From positions 1 through 24,851 of the IMG/VR virus record IMGVR_UViG_3300002144_000204: 24,851 bases of DNA; one strand, written 5' to 3'. The notes under the pieces are model-generated. The model saw only the letters and a program-made list of their open reading frames with translations. It had not been told where the DNA came from and searched no databases. The stretch comes from a virus. This document shows positions 15,467-23,383 of this stretch, piece by piece. Position 1 is the stretch's first letter, and every line of letters begins with the position of its first letter. The translations under genes and the position numbers were made by a program.

Positions 15467-16448
15467 TATGATAACAAAGCTGGACAAGCGAGGCAAGACT
15501 GGCGAAATCATTGTTACCTTGTTTGAATTCTGCAACTTAAGCTGTAAGTTTTGCAACCAAGACCACAATAGTCTAGAAGGTGTTAAGACTATTGTTGAAA
15601 AGATTAATACAGTAAAAGAAGTTATATTAAAAACACCAAAAGAAGAATACAGTGTTCACTTTATGGGTGGAGAAGTTTTTGCTGATGTATTACCTTTACA
15701 CGTCTATACTGATTACCAATATGTGTGTCACGAATTAAACGCATGGTCAGTAGAACAAAACATTAATCTAGAGATATGCTTTACTAGCAACATGGTATTT
15801 AATAACACCGATGATTTAGATCATTTGCTGTTAATTTCTAATCCTACATTAATAACTAGCTTTGATCCTGCGGCTCGCTTTAATAGTGATACATTTGAGA
15901 TATTTAAGCGCAATGTAAAGAAGTACAAAGATCATATTAAATCCGTTAATATCATCATGACTAAGCCGACTATAAATAAGTTTATGAAAGGTGATGTTGA
16001 ATTTTTTGATTATCTATATGATCATTTTGATGTTTACTTTGACTACTATACACCGGAAAAGAACATGGCGATGTTTATTCCTAATGATGTATTACTACGC
16101 GACTTTATGCTTTATATGCTTGAACATTATCCTAAAGCATTACCTTTTGCAGATTATACGAGCAAGATTAAGAAACAAATGAGCTGTATGGATACAGTAA
16201 CAATAATGCCAAATAATACTTATGGCAATTGTACTATCCTACTAAAAGATTTTAAAAATGTAACGACAACTAAGCAAGACATGGAGCAAGAATGGTTTAA
16301 GCAATATAGTTGTTTAACCTGTCCGCACTTTCAATACTGTTCTATGGGTTGTTTTTTGTCTAATCATATGCAGAGTTTTAGAACTCAAGAAGCATGTTGG
16401 TTAAGTGAGGTTTATGATGTGGTCCACGCCGATACAAGTACACGATGA
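15456..16448 (+). CDS. Radical SAM protein with SPASM-like tail 2
   Basis: The 330-residue protein has CNLSCKFC (C26, C30, C33), a FMGGEV motif (69-74) and a C-terminal C286-x2-C289-x5-C295-x3-C299 plus C314, the same spacing as radical SAM 1. The two also share the layout of the body, including an earlier pair (MSCMD..., GNCTILL) that could complete an auxiliary cluster. It is probably a protein or peptide maturase acting with the neighbouring oxygenases. An exact TATAAATA inside the gene at 15971 is probably chance. The next gene starts within its last 32 bases. Confidence 0.87.
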   Translation: MSLDMITKLDKRGKTGEIIVTLFEFCNLSCKFCNQDHNSLEGVKTIVEKINTVKEVILKTPKEEYSVHFMGGEVFADVLPLHVYTDYQYVCHELNAWSVEQNINLEICFTSNMVFNNTDDLDHLLLISNPTLITSFDPAARFNSDTFEIFKRNVKKYKDHIKSVNIIMTKPTINKFMKGDVEFFDYLYDHFDVYFDYYTPEKNMAMFIPNDVLLRDFMLYMLEHYPKALPFADYTSKIKKQMSCMDTVTIMPNNTYGNCTILLKDFKNVTTTKQDMEQEWFKQYSCLTCPHFQYCSMGCFLSNHMQSFRTQEACWLSEVYDVVHADTSTR

Positions 16449-16878
16449 TGGTTATAAAGATCCAATTGAGCGATATGCTCATTTCTTGCAGAAGCATTAT
16501 CAACTTGAATTAGAAGACTTCAAATACGATATCAGAAAGTGGGATACAACCCCAGAATCTGGATATTGGATGGCGCCGCATAATCACGGTCACTCACATT
16601 TCACATCTATATATTACGACTGTATCTCAGGAGAAGGTGGAGAATTATTACTCCACGATCCGAGGAATAATGCTAATAGAGGATACCCGCAAGAATTTGG
16701 CAACCAGTTTGCTCCTTATATTCTGCAACCTAAAACAGGCACAACAATAATCTTCCCATCATACATTTATCACACAGCTGCTCCATTTCGCGGAATAGTA
16801 AGAAAAGCTATTGTTACTGAAATTCAGCTAGGTAGCATAAATACAGGTGAGTCATATATGGGAGCGACGTCGATATGA
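16417..16878 (+). CDS. 2-oxoglutarate/Fe(II) oxygenase (Oxy_5-type)
   Basis: The protein has 153 residues from the ATG at 16417, chosen because GAGG (16407-16410) is 6 bases upstream; GTG 16405 and ATG 16414 are alternatives. It carries APHNHGHSHFTSIYY (H55, H57), GGELLLHDPRNNANRGYPQEF, GTTIIFPSYIYHTAAPF (H119) and R129. It is a close paralogue of the minus-strand oxygenase at 10329-10889, sharing the DPRxNANRGYxxEF segment, but is shorter at the N-terminus. The C-terminal 15 residues (NTGESYMGATSI) are extra. It overlaps radical SAM 2 and the following oxygenase (ATGA). Confidence 0.8.
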   Translation: MWSTPIQVHDDGYKDPIERYAHFLQKHYQLELEDFKYDIRKWDTTPESGYWMAPHNHGHSHFTSIYYDCISGEGGELLLHDPRNNANRGYPQEFGNQFAPYILQPKTGTTIIFPSYIYHTAAPFRGIVRKAIVTEIQLGSINTGESYMGATSI

Positions 16879-17513
16879 ATATTAATAAATTTTATAAAGA
16901 TGGCTACGATGAATGGCAGATGCCACCACATTTAACTGCTATGGTTTGGGGACAGCTGCTATGCGAGAATTGGATTGATCATCCTGTGTACAAAGAAGTT
17001 CCAGACTGGAGTATTAATAAAGGTGGTGAAGCTCAAAATCAAGATCAAAAGTATCTTAGAGGTAAAGAGCAAGAGATTAACAAACAAAGCCTAGCTATTG
17101 TTCCGCCGGCATATCAAACAGTAATAGAAGAATTACTTAAAGAAGATTATTATTCATCATGGTTTGAGACTGTATGCGGTTATCAACAAAAGATCAAATT
17201 CATTGATGTTTGGAATGGCTCTGATGATCTTAAATGGCATTGGGACGGTGTAGAAGACCACGATATGGGATTTCTAATATACTTTACAGAACAACACCAA
17301 TGGAACGAAGAATGGAAATCATATCTTCAAATCGGTGAAAGAGAGTGGCCTGATGAGAATGAAATTGATGTTAAACACACAGCTTATCCTGGCAACGGTA
17401 AGATTATCTTGCTGAATAACATGAACCCAAAATTTGTGCATTCTGTAGCAAAACTAACAAACAATAAAGTTAATAGATATACTATTAATGCTGGAATATC
17501 TTTATGGAATTAA
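16875..17513 (+). CDS. 2-oxoglutarate/Fe(II) oxygenase (HxD type)
   Basis: The 212-residue protein is a double-stranded beta-helix oxygenase: WHWDGVEDHDMGFLIYF gives HxD (H122, D124), GNGKIILLNNMNPKFVHSVAKL gives the distal His (H189), and NRYTIN gives the 2OG arginine R201. The conserved LLNN...FVH segment is shared with the 19057-19776 protein, so the two are paralogues. The long aromatic N-terminal half (residues 1-105) may shape the substrate pocket. It might act on peptide or on a small molecule. It starts in an ATGA overlap and overlaps the next radical SAM gene by 10 bases. Confidence 0.82.
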   Translation: MNINKFYKDGYDEWQMPPHLTAMVWGQLLCENWIDHPVYKEVPDWSINKGGEAQNQDQKYLRGKEQEINKQSLAIVPPAYQTVIEELLKEDYYSSWFETVCGYQQKIKFIDVWNGSDDLKWHWDGVEDHDMGFLIYFTEQHQWNEEWKSYLQIGEREWPDENEIDVKHTAYPGNGKIILLNNMNPKFVHSVAKLTNNKVNRYTINAGISLWN

Positions 17514-18505
17514 TTATTAAACCAACCGAGAGATGTAATTTTAAATGTACATTCTGTTCAAGTACATCTATTGCAGATGATGTTAGTGATGAACTAGGTT
17601 TAGAACATATTTACACATTTCTTAGAAGATTTCCTGACACACATACTATCATTGTAAACGGTGGCGATCCTTTAATGATGAAGCCATCTTATTACACAAA
17701 GCTGCTTGCGCATCTTGACGAACACGACTATCCTACTACAGTAGCATTTACAACAAACCTATGGCCATTTTATATGAAGCCAGAAAAATGGCTTGATATC
17801 TTCTTACATCCCCGTATAGGTATTACAACAAGTTTTCATTACGGCGACTCAAGACTAAAGGGTGATTATTCTGTATTCAGTGAAGAAGACTTCTGGGCTG
17901 TATCAGATAAAATGTTAGAACTAGTTGGGTATAGACCAGGATTTATTTCAGTTATAGATGAAGTTAATGCAGACAAGGCGCTTGATAATGTGCGCCTTGC
18001 AAAAAAGATGGGTGTTGAATGTAAACTGAACTACACAATGGCGTCTGGTATTGCAGGTCGGCCTTATCAATTATCAAAAATGTATAGTATCTATTTAGAT
18101 GTATATGAGGCCGGTTTAACTGAGTGGGAGTTTAACACCAAACAAATGGTTGAGCGGCTTCGTAATGAATCTATGATGTGCCCTCAGAATAGAGCATGTG
18201 ATAGTACTATTAGAGCTTTGCAACCAAGCGGAGATTATTATAGCTGTGGAGCGATGGGCGATGACAGAGAATACGCTATTGATTTTGAGAGAGAAATGGC
18301 TGGTGAATTCTTTACTCCATTACAACATGATCCTGATATTCAAACAATGAGATCTGATGGTGAATGCTATTCGTGCCCGATGTTCCAAATATGTAACGGA
18401 TGCAAGAAAACAGTAAAAGACACTAGACGACATAATATGGTTGAGACCCACTGTACATTGATGAAACAATTAGCGCCGAGGATTATAGATGCAAATAACG
18501 GATAA
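17504..18505 (+). CDS. Radical SAM protein with SPASM-like tail 3
   Basis: The 333-residue protein has CNFKCTFC (C11, C15, C18) very near the N-terminus, VNGGDP (51-56) as the GGE/GGD motif, and a tail with C288-x2-C291-x5-C297-x2-C300 plus C317; an earlier MCPQNRAC and YSCGAMGDD add further cysteines for an auxiliary cluster. The shorter N-terminus than radical SAM 1 and 2 means no separate leader-binding domain is visible. It is probably a protein or peptide maturase. It starts 10 bases before the end of the preceding oxygenase, and its stop lies 17 bases after the start of the next one. Confidence 0.88.
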   Translation: MELIIKPTERCNFKCTFCSSTSIADDVSDELGLEHIYTFLRRFPDTHTIIVNGGDPLMMKPSYYTKLLAHLDEHDYPTTVAFTTNLWPFYMKPEKWLDIFLHPRIGITTSFHYGDSRLKGDYSVFSEEDFWAVSDKMLELVGYRPGFISVIDEVNADKALDNVRLAKKMGVECKLNYTMASGIAGRPYQLSKMYSIYLDVYEAGLTEWEFNTKQMVERLRNESMMCPQNRACDSTIRALQPSGDYYSCGAMGDDREYAIDFEREMAGEFFTPLQHDPDIQTMRSDGECYSCPMFQICNGCKKTVKDTRRHNMVETHCTLMKQLAPRIIDANNG

Positions 18506-19067
18506 TGCACTGTCGCCTGTAGAATTTAAAACAATACTAAATTATTTTACGTCAGAAGCACCAAATTGGAAATTTGTTACTAATGTAACACACGGTTCTG
18601 TGGGCAATTACGCACATGGTCGGGAACAATGGGGCTTCGCGTGTAGCATATACGATAGTGGGAAAGGAATAGGTCGGAATTCAACAGAAGAAATAAAAGA
18701 TAGAACTGCTTTAAAAATAATTGAACCCATAATTATCGATAAAAATAAATTACTCAGAGTTAGAGTAGGTATGATATTAAATACAGGTCCCGATAAACCA
18801 CACACTCCTCATATAGATCAACCTAGCATAGAGCATTGGTCTCAATTATATTACCTAACTAGTAGCGACGCGCCAACTAATATATTTGAAGAGTACGGCC
18901 CTGACGAAAAATATAACGCGTTCAAACATGAAGATTTTACTATTAAATTCCAGTCTAAACCTGAGCCTAACAGAATGGTTGTGTTTGACGGTTGGCATTG
19001 GCATAGTTCATCGCACGTACATGGACCAGAAATGAGATTATCTGTAAATATTAACTATGCTAAGTAA
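18489..19067 (+). CDS. 2-oxoglutarate/Fe(II) oxygenase (HxD type)
   Basis: The 192-residue protein has PHTPHIDQPSIEHWSQLYYL with HxD (H108, D110), PNRMVVFDGWHWHSSSHVHGP with the distal His (H172 or H176) and EMRLSVNINY with the 2OG arginine R183. This is the layout of small prolyl-4-hydroxylase-like oxygenases; phage members act on unknown substrates. It differs clearly from the other six candidates, so it is a separate lineage rather than a recent copy. GAGGA is 7-8 bases before the ATG. It overlaps both neighbours (17 and 11 bases). Confidence 0.82.
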   Translation: MQITDNALSPVEFKTILNYFTSEAPNWKFVTNVTHGSVGNYAHGREQWGFACSIYDSGKGIGRNSTEEIKDRTALKIIEPIIIDKNKLLRVRVGMILNTGPDKPHTPHIDQPSIEHWSQLYYLTSSDAPTNIFEEYGPDEKYNAFKHEDFTIKFQSKPEPNRMVVFDGWHWHSSSHVHGPEMRLSVNINYAK

Positions 19068-19776
19068 TAGTCCAAACTTTAACAACTTATATCTGAAAGG
19101 CGCAGACATAGTTGATGTTGATTCGTCATTCTCTGCAATGCTGTTTGCTCAATTGCTTTCAGAGAAATTTTGCACAGAAAGTAGTTATGGTACTGCTATA
19201 ACTAACCCTGTATGGGACAGAGAATATAATGAAAGAGAAGAGCCTGTTTATGTTGAAGGTAAAAAGCCTTATGTGGAATTCTTCAAAGAAGTTATTAAAT
19301 CCCCGTACTTTGATTATTGGCGCCACGTTTACGGAGAGTTTGACGAGATACATGTTAATATTAACAAAGTAACATCAGGCGGAGAGATGCCTTGGCACTT
19401 CGATGGGTACGACGGAACGTTTCTACAAATACTGTGTTATCCTAATATGGATGATTTTAATCCTGATGATGGTGGACATCTTTTAGTAGGCAGACCTGAT
19501 ACATTATATCGCGAAGGTGATCCTATGCCGCATTGGGTTCCAGAAAAAAGCTTAGATGATATTCTAACAAGCAATGTAGAAGTAACACAAAGATTCGTTC
19601 CTAACAGAAACCAAGTAGTTGTTCTTAATAATAACGATCCATCATTTGTACATAGAGTAACAAAGCTCAGCGCTGATAAAACAAGATATACTATAATTGC
19701 AACACTAGGATTTAGTTCTTTGTGGAAAACAAACACGCTGAAGTCTGGTTTCTATAAAGATATACAGTTACTATGA
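19057..19776 (+). CDS. 2-oxoglutarate/Fe(II) oxygenase (HxD type)
   Basis: The 239-residue protein has PWHFDGYDGTFLQILCY with HxD (H114, D116), GGHLLVGRPDTLYREGD, RNQVVVLNNNDPSFVHRVTKL with H199, and DKTRYTI with R210. It is homologous to the 16875-17513 oxygenase over the LNN...FVHRV-K-L segment but has a longer N-terminal half and a 25-residue C-terminal extension. It probably hydroxylates a side chain in the same modification route. Its start overlaps the preceding oxygenase by 11 bases, and it ends in an ATGA overlap with radical SAM 4. Confidence 0.82.
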   Translation: MLSNSPNFNNLYLKGADIVDVDSSFSAMLFAQLLSEKFCTESSYGTAITNPVWDREYNEREEPVYVEGKKPYVEFFKEVIKSPYFDYWRHVYGEFDEIHVNINKVTSGGEMPWHFDGYDGTFLQILCYPNMDDFNPDDGGHLLVGRPDTLYREGDPMPHWVPEKSLDDILTSNVEVTQRFVPNRNQVVVLNNNDPSFVHRVTKLSADKTRYTIIATLGFSSLWKTNTLKSGFYKDIQLL

Positions 19777-20678
19777 TTATATCATTAAACCCAACTTACT
19801 TGTGCAACTTTAGATGTGATTTCTGTTATCTAACATCAGATCAATTAGCGGATAAGAATAAAATAGATTTAAATGTTCTTGATCAGCGCTTGTCTGAGGT
19901 AGCAAAACACACCCCGATTGAGCACGTTGATTTGTACGGTGGCGAGATTAGTGTGCTGGGCGACTCATACTTCTATGCTATGAAAGAAATTATTCGTAGA
20001 TATTATCAAAGCGATATTAATATTATAACGAACTATGCATCTCCTAAGCCATATATGCATGATAAGGATATATCTCTTTCAGTATCATATGACTTTGACG
20101 CTCGTGAAAAATCTGATTTAGTATTTACTAATATGGTTATGTGTCCTGTTCCAATCTCAATTCTAATACTTGCTAGCAGAAAAGTTATTGATATGGACGT
20201 TAAGTCTATGGTACAACAATTAAGTATGTTATCTAATATTCGTTCTGTAGAGATTAAACCATATTCAACGAACCAAGCTAACCAACAAGATGTTACTCAT
20301 AAGGACTTCGAGGACTTTGTTATTAAATGGCTTGAGATGGACTTGCCGTTTGAGTTTGAAAACAGACATCGCATAGAAGATTCAATTGCAAAATACTACG
20401 ATGCATTCAGTAATAATCATGTTTACATTAATCCTAATGGTAAGTTTTCCGTTCTAGAATTTGATGAAGACGACAATGAATACTTTCTAGAATTGAATTC
20501 GTTTGATGAGTATAGAGAGTGGGCTAAAAACGAAGCAAAAGATAATACAAGTGACATATGTAGAAATTGTGAATACTACGGTCATTGTTTAACTGAACAT
20601 TATAGATATGTTACAGATTTAACTAACAGTTGTAATGGATATAAGGGGTTGTTAGAATGGGCAAAGATAAAGTATTAA
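19773..20678 (+). CDS. Radical SAM protein with reduced (twitch-like) cysteine tail 4
   Basis: The 301-residue protein has CNFRCDFC (C11, C15, C18), YGGEIS (55-60) and a shortened C-terminal C263-x2-C266-x5-C272 followed by C287. The earlier cysteine pair that completes a two-cluster SPASM domain in the other three is absent; the region before the tail (HVYINPNGKFSVLEFDEDD) has no Cys. It therefore probably holds one auxiliary cluster, as in twitch-type enzymes. It may catalyse a different step from the others. It overlaps the halogenase gene by 22 bases. Confidence 0.85.
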   Translation: MIISLNPTYLCNFRCDFCYLTSDQLADKNKIDLNVLDQRLSEVAKHTPIEHVDLYGGEISVLGDSYFYAMKEIIRRYYQSDINIITNYASPKPYMHDKDISLSVSYDFDAREKSDLVFTNMVMCPVPISILILASRKVIDMDVKSMVQQLSMLSNIRSVEIKPYSTNQANQQDVTHKDFEDFVIKWLEMDLPFEFENRHRIEDSIAKYYDAFSNNHVYINPNGKFSVLEFDEDDNEYFLELNSFDEYREWAKNEAKDNTSDICRNCEYYGHCLTEHYRYVTDLTNSCNGYKGLLEWAKIKY

Positions 20679-21943
20679 TATGTGGGGGTGGTACTGCTGG
20701 TTGGTTAGCAGCATTAATGATGCATCAAAAGTTTGATGTAACACTTATCGAAAGCAAAAGTATCCCGACAATTGGCGTTGGTGAAAGCACAACTGAAGCA
20801 GTAACTGATGTATTGCGCGCTGCTGGAATTGACATGGAAGACTTTGTATCTAAAACAAACGCAACTGGCAAGTACGGCATAAAGTTTACTGGGTGGCCAG
20901 ACTTTTTTCATCCGTTTGGAGAAACTTGGTTACAAGAGCATATTGACGAAGATAGTCTTAAGTCAATTTATAATGCTGGCAAGGATATTAGTAACCTATC
21001 GCCGTATACACATTTAGCAAAAAACAAAATATCACCACCACTTGATTTTAAAGATCCGTATTTTCACGATGTTGCACTGCATTGGCAGAACGATCTAGTT
21101 GCTCCTTATCTAAAAGACTTTCTAGGCGATAAGATTAAGCATCACTATCATGATATAAAAACAATAAAATCAGACACGAATGGTATTAAATCGGTTGATG
21201 AGTTTACCGCTGATTATTATGTTGATTGTACTGGTCAAGCAAGACTTCTTAGTAGACAGTTTGGGATAGAATATATTCCGTTTGATGATCTACATTTAGA
21301 TTCAGCTATAATACATACTATGCCTAAAACAAACAATTTGTATACCGAAGCAATTAAAAGAAAGTTTGGTTGGGAATGGTCAATACCTCTACAAGACAGA
21401 AATAATAGAGGGTATGTATATTGTTCTAAGTGGGCTACTGAACAAGAGATATTAGAAGAAATTGGTGTTAAAGATAATTACGAAACAGTTAGTTTCTGTG
21501 CCGGTGCTTTAACTTCTATTGCTTATGAGAATATCATATCAACTGGACTATCGGCACACTTCATAGAACCACTAGAAGCTACTAATATTGAATTTAGTGT
21601 ATTTACTATTAAATGGTTTATGGAAGCAGTAGAAGCTGGATACGATTACGATGTACTGAATGATAAACTGTGCACGTCTGTAAGAGAGATTAGAGATTTT
21701 ATTATTTTACATTATCACAACGATGATAGGTTTAGGACAATAGAGAATATCCAAGATCGCCCACCAATAGAACCTTGGCATCCTTTTAATTGGTACTGTG
21801 TTGCGCAAGGTGTAAGTCCAACAAAGCACATAAATAGCAATATGGATGCTTTATTAGATTATGCGATTATTGAGGGGAAAATGCATGAAAGAATGGCAAG
21901 CAAGACAAGAGATCTACCGGAGGTTAAACAAACCAACAACTGA
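20657..21943 (+). CDS. Flavin-dependent tryptophan-halogenase-like enzyme
   Basis: The 428-residue protein is shorter than bacterial tryptophan halogenases (about 500-540). The FAD site is GGGTAGW (10-16), followed by GVGESTTE (40-47). K72, in NATGKYGIKFTGW, is in the place of the catalytic lysine of PrnA/RebH-type enzymes. WEWSIP (239-244) is the WxWxIP signature that separates halogenases from monooxygenases, and HFIEPLEATN (301-310) holds the conserved Glu. All key motifs are present, so an active halogenase is expected with reduced flavin from the host. T4-like cyanophages are known to carry such genes without a known substrate. In this cluster the aromatic residues of the CHYS tail (Tyr, His) or Trp in a virion protein are possible targets; this is inference. 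It needs a flavin reductase, and none is seen here. Confidence 0.87.
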   Translation: MGKDKVLICGGGTAGWLAALMMHQKFDVTLIESKSIPTIGVGESTTEAVTDVLRAAGIDMEDFVSKTNATGKYGIKFTGWPDFFHPFGETWLQEHIDEDSLKSIYNAGKDISNLSPYTHLAKNKISPPLDFKDPYFHDVALHWQNDLVAPYLKDFLGDKIKHHYHDIKTIKSDTNGIKSVDEFTADYYVDCTGQARLLSRQFGIEYIPFDDLHLDSAIIHTMPKTNNLYTEAIKRKFGWEWSIPLQDRNNRGYVYCSKWATEQEILEEIGVKDNYETVSFCAGALTSIAYENIISTGLSAHFIEPLEATNIEFSVFTIKWFMEAVEAGYDYDVLNDKLCTSVREIRDFIILHYHNDDRFRTIENIQDRPPIEPWHPFNWYCVAQGVSPTKHINSNMDALLDYAIIEGKMHERMASKTRDLPEVKQTNN

Positions 21944-22277
21944 TGATCTCAGCAAATTTGATATTGTATGGAGACCAGATACAATTGTTGAAGATGCGTT
22001 AAAGCACTTTAAAGAACATGTAGGTGAATGGATATATCCAGGCAAGTCGTACTTTGTTGCGATCTGTTATGCTACGTGGATTGCTAACGAATTTCATGAA
22101 AATCTTATCGAAGTATTAGATGATCCTGATTTACTACCAGACGATCCATACTTCCTACCGTATAACTTAGCCCGTGAAGAGTATGACCAAATTCTCAAGA
22201 ATTTAAAATGGCACGATACTGATGGCATGGTGCCAGATGTTCGTAAATACTATGATGAAGAGATGCATTATGATTGA
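21885..22277 (+). CDS. Unknown small protein following the halogenase
   Basis: The protein has 130 residues from the ATG at 21885, chosen because GAGGGG lies 7-12 bases upstream; a longer frame opens at 21861. It is acidic and helical, with an aromatic core (GEWIYPGKSYFVAICYATWIANEF) and an Asp/Pro-rich loop (DDPDLLPDDPYFLPYN). No metal or nucleotide motif is seen. It overlaps the halogenase by 59 bases and the next gene by 8 bases (ATGATTGA). A partner role for the halogenase is possible from position alone. Confidence 0.58.
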   Translation: MKEWQARQEIYRRLNKPTTDDLSKFDIVWRPDTIVEDALKHFKEHVGEWIYPGKSYFVAICYATWIANEFHENLIEVLDDPDLLPDDPYFLPYNLAREEYDQILKNLKWHDTDGMVPDVRKYYDEEMHYD

Positions 22278-22806
22278 GAAGAAGTGGTCTACTGACGGCG
22301 AACAGATATTCTATAGACCTGAATCGTTTCATAATTTGCCTGTATTCGTTTCAAAAGATGAAATAGAATTAATTGGTGTGTCTGAAAAAAGTATCAATAT
22401 CACATACGACAAATATCCTAATAAAAAGATATTAAAAGTTTTTAATGTAACAAAGAAACATGCTTTTTGTGATTATTATGCTGTAGAGATTTTTGATGAT
22501 CACCAAGTGTTAAAGATATATGACCAAGATCTTTCTCAGTATCCATTGCCATCATTACCGCCTGGATCAAGATTAGATCCTCTTAAATCAGGAATCGGGA
22601 TTCAATATCCAAATAACGATATAGCAAAGATTTATTTTTTACATAACGACGTAAGTATTGTGCACGAATGGTTTAAAGACATGAAACCAGTAATAGCCGA
22701 TTCTGTTACAAGACTTACTTATTTTGGTTTAGAATATAATTTAAAAACTTTATTATTGACAAACCTTTCACAATATGACATATATAAGGATGAAGATTTT
22801 GGGTAA
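22270..22806 (+). CDS. Unknown protein
   Basis: The protein has 178 residues from the ATG at 22270, which overlaps the previous stop and has GAAGAG 8 bases upstream; the frame is open from 22222. It is beta-rich and rich in Tyr, Asp and Lys, with a proline-rich stretch (LSQYPLPSLPPGSRLDP) in the middle and no recognisable catalytic motif. I see no cysteine pair or membrane segment. The end of the gene contains TTGACA and an AT-rich stretch that may act as a promoter for the next gene. Confidence 0.55.
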   Translation: MIEKKWSTDGEQIFYRPESFHNLPVFVSKDEIELIGVSEKSINITYDKYPNKKILKVFNVTKKHAFCDYYAVEIFDDHQVLKIYDQDLSQYPLPSLPPGSRLDPLKSGIGIQYPNNDIAKIYFLHNDVSIVHEWFKDMKPVIADSVTRLTYFGLEYNLKTLLLTNLSQYDIYKDEDFG

Positions 22807-23383
22807 AGCAAATAAAAGAATAGCAGTAGTAGGCGCTCACGGTGTAGGTAAGAATACCATCGCCATCAAATTACTTGAACGTGAGAAGTTTAGTGAACGT
22901 GGTGTTAACGTAACATATATGCCTGAGACGGTACGATCAACTATGTTTATGGACCACAACATTCTAGGCAAAGAGATCGGCGGTAATTATTACTCAGTGA
23001 GCTGGTTATTCCATAGACATTGGAGCCAAATGCTTGAACATGAATATAGCTGCGACGTGTTTATCTCTAAACGTCTTCCACTAGATTATGTTGTCTTTAA
23101 CGAAGTCGCGTTTGAGCTTGGTTTGTGCAATAGACAACTAGAGCTTATGTACAAAGAACTTGCCGTTTTTCAAGCAAAAGAGTTTGATGAAGTTTGGTTT
23201 GTAAGACACAATCCTGAACACGAGATGGTTGAAGATAGTGTAAGACAAGGTGAAGCTGGTAACGCTGACCTCCAACCGTTATGGGATCAGCGCTACAAAG
23301 ACATCATTGATGGCTGGGATATTCCTGTAATTGAAGGAACGTGTGGAGAGTTGCTAGCCCTCCACTTTGGTATTAAACCTTAA
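22799..23383 (+). CDS. P-loop NTPase, NadR/AAA_28- or nucleotide-kinase-like, with altered Walker A
   Basis: The protein is 194 residues from the TTG at 22799 (AAGGA 8 bases upstream); ATGs at 22775 and 22790 are alternatives but lack a usable ribosome site. It has RIAVVGAHGVGKNT near the N-terminus: the P-loop position after GK is Asn, where Ser or Thr normally binds Mg. A later VFISKRLPLDYVVFNEVAF resembles the Walker B region of AAA_28/nucleoside-kinase proteins, and RQGEAGNADLQPLWDQRYKDII a lid-type segment. It may phosphorylate a nucleotide or cofactor, or be impaired. It is the last gene of the plus-strand array; its stop overlaps the tail-fibre stop on the other strand by 11 bases. Confidence 0.72.
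   Translation: MGKANKRIAVVGAHGVGKNTIAIKLLEREKFSERGVNVTYMPETVRSTMFMDHNILGKEIGGNYYSVSWLFHRHWSQMLEHEYSCDVFISKRLPLDYVVFNEVAFELGLCNRQLELMYKELAVFQAKEFDEVWFVRHNPEHEMVEDSVRQGEAGNADLQPLWDQRYKDIIDGWDIPVIEGTCGELLALHFGIKP

Noticed and set aside
15971-15978. Exact TATAAATA on the plus strand inside radical SAM gene 2
   Set aside because: It is well inside the gene and over 400 bases before the next start. A few chance matches are expected at this AT content.
23343-23365. Inverted repeat GTGGAG/CTCCAC as a terminator for the plus-strand operon
   Set aside because: It lies inside the coding region of the last gene, has a 6-bp stem with an 11-base loop and no T-run after it.
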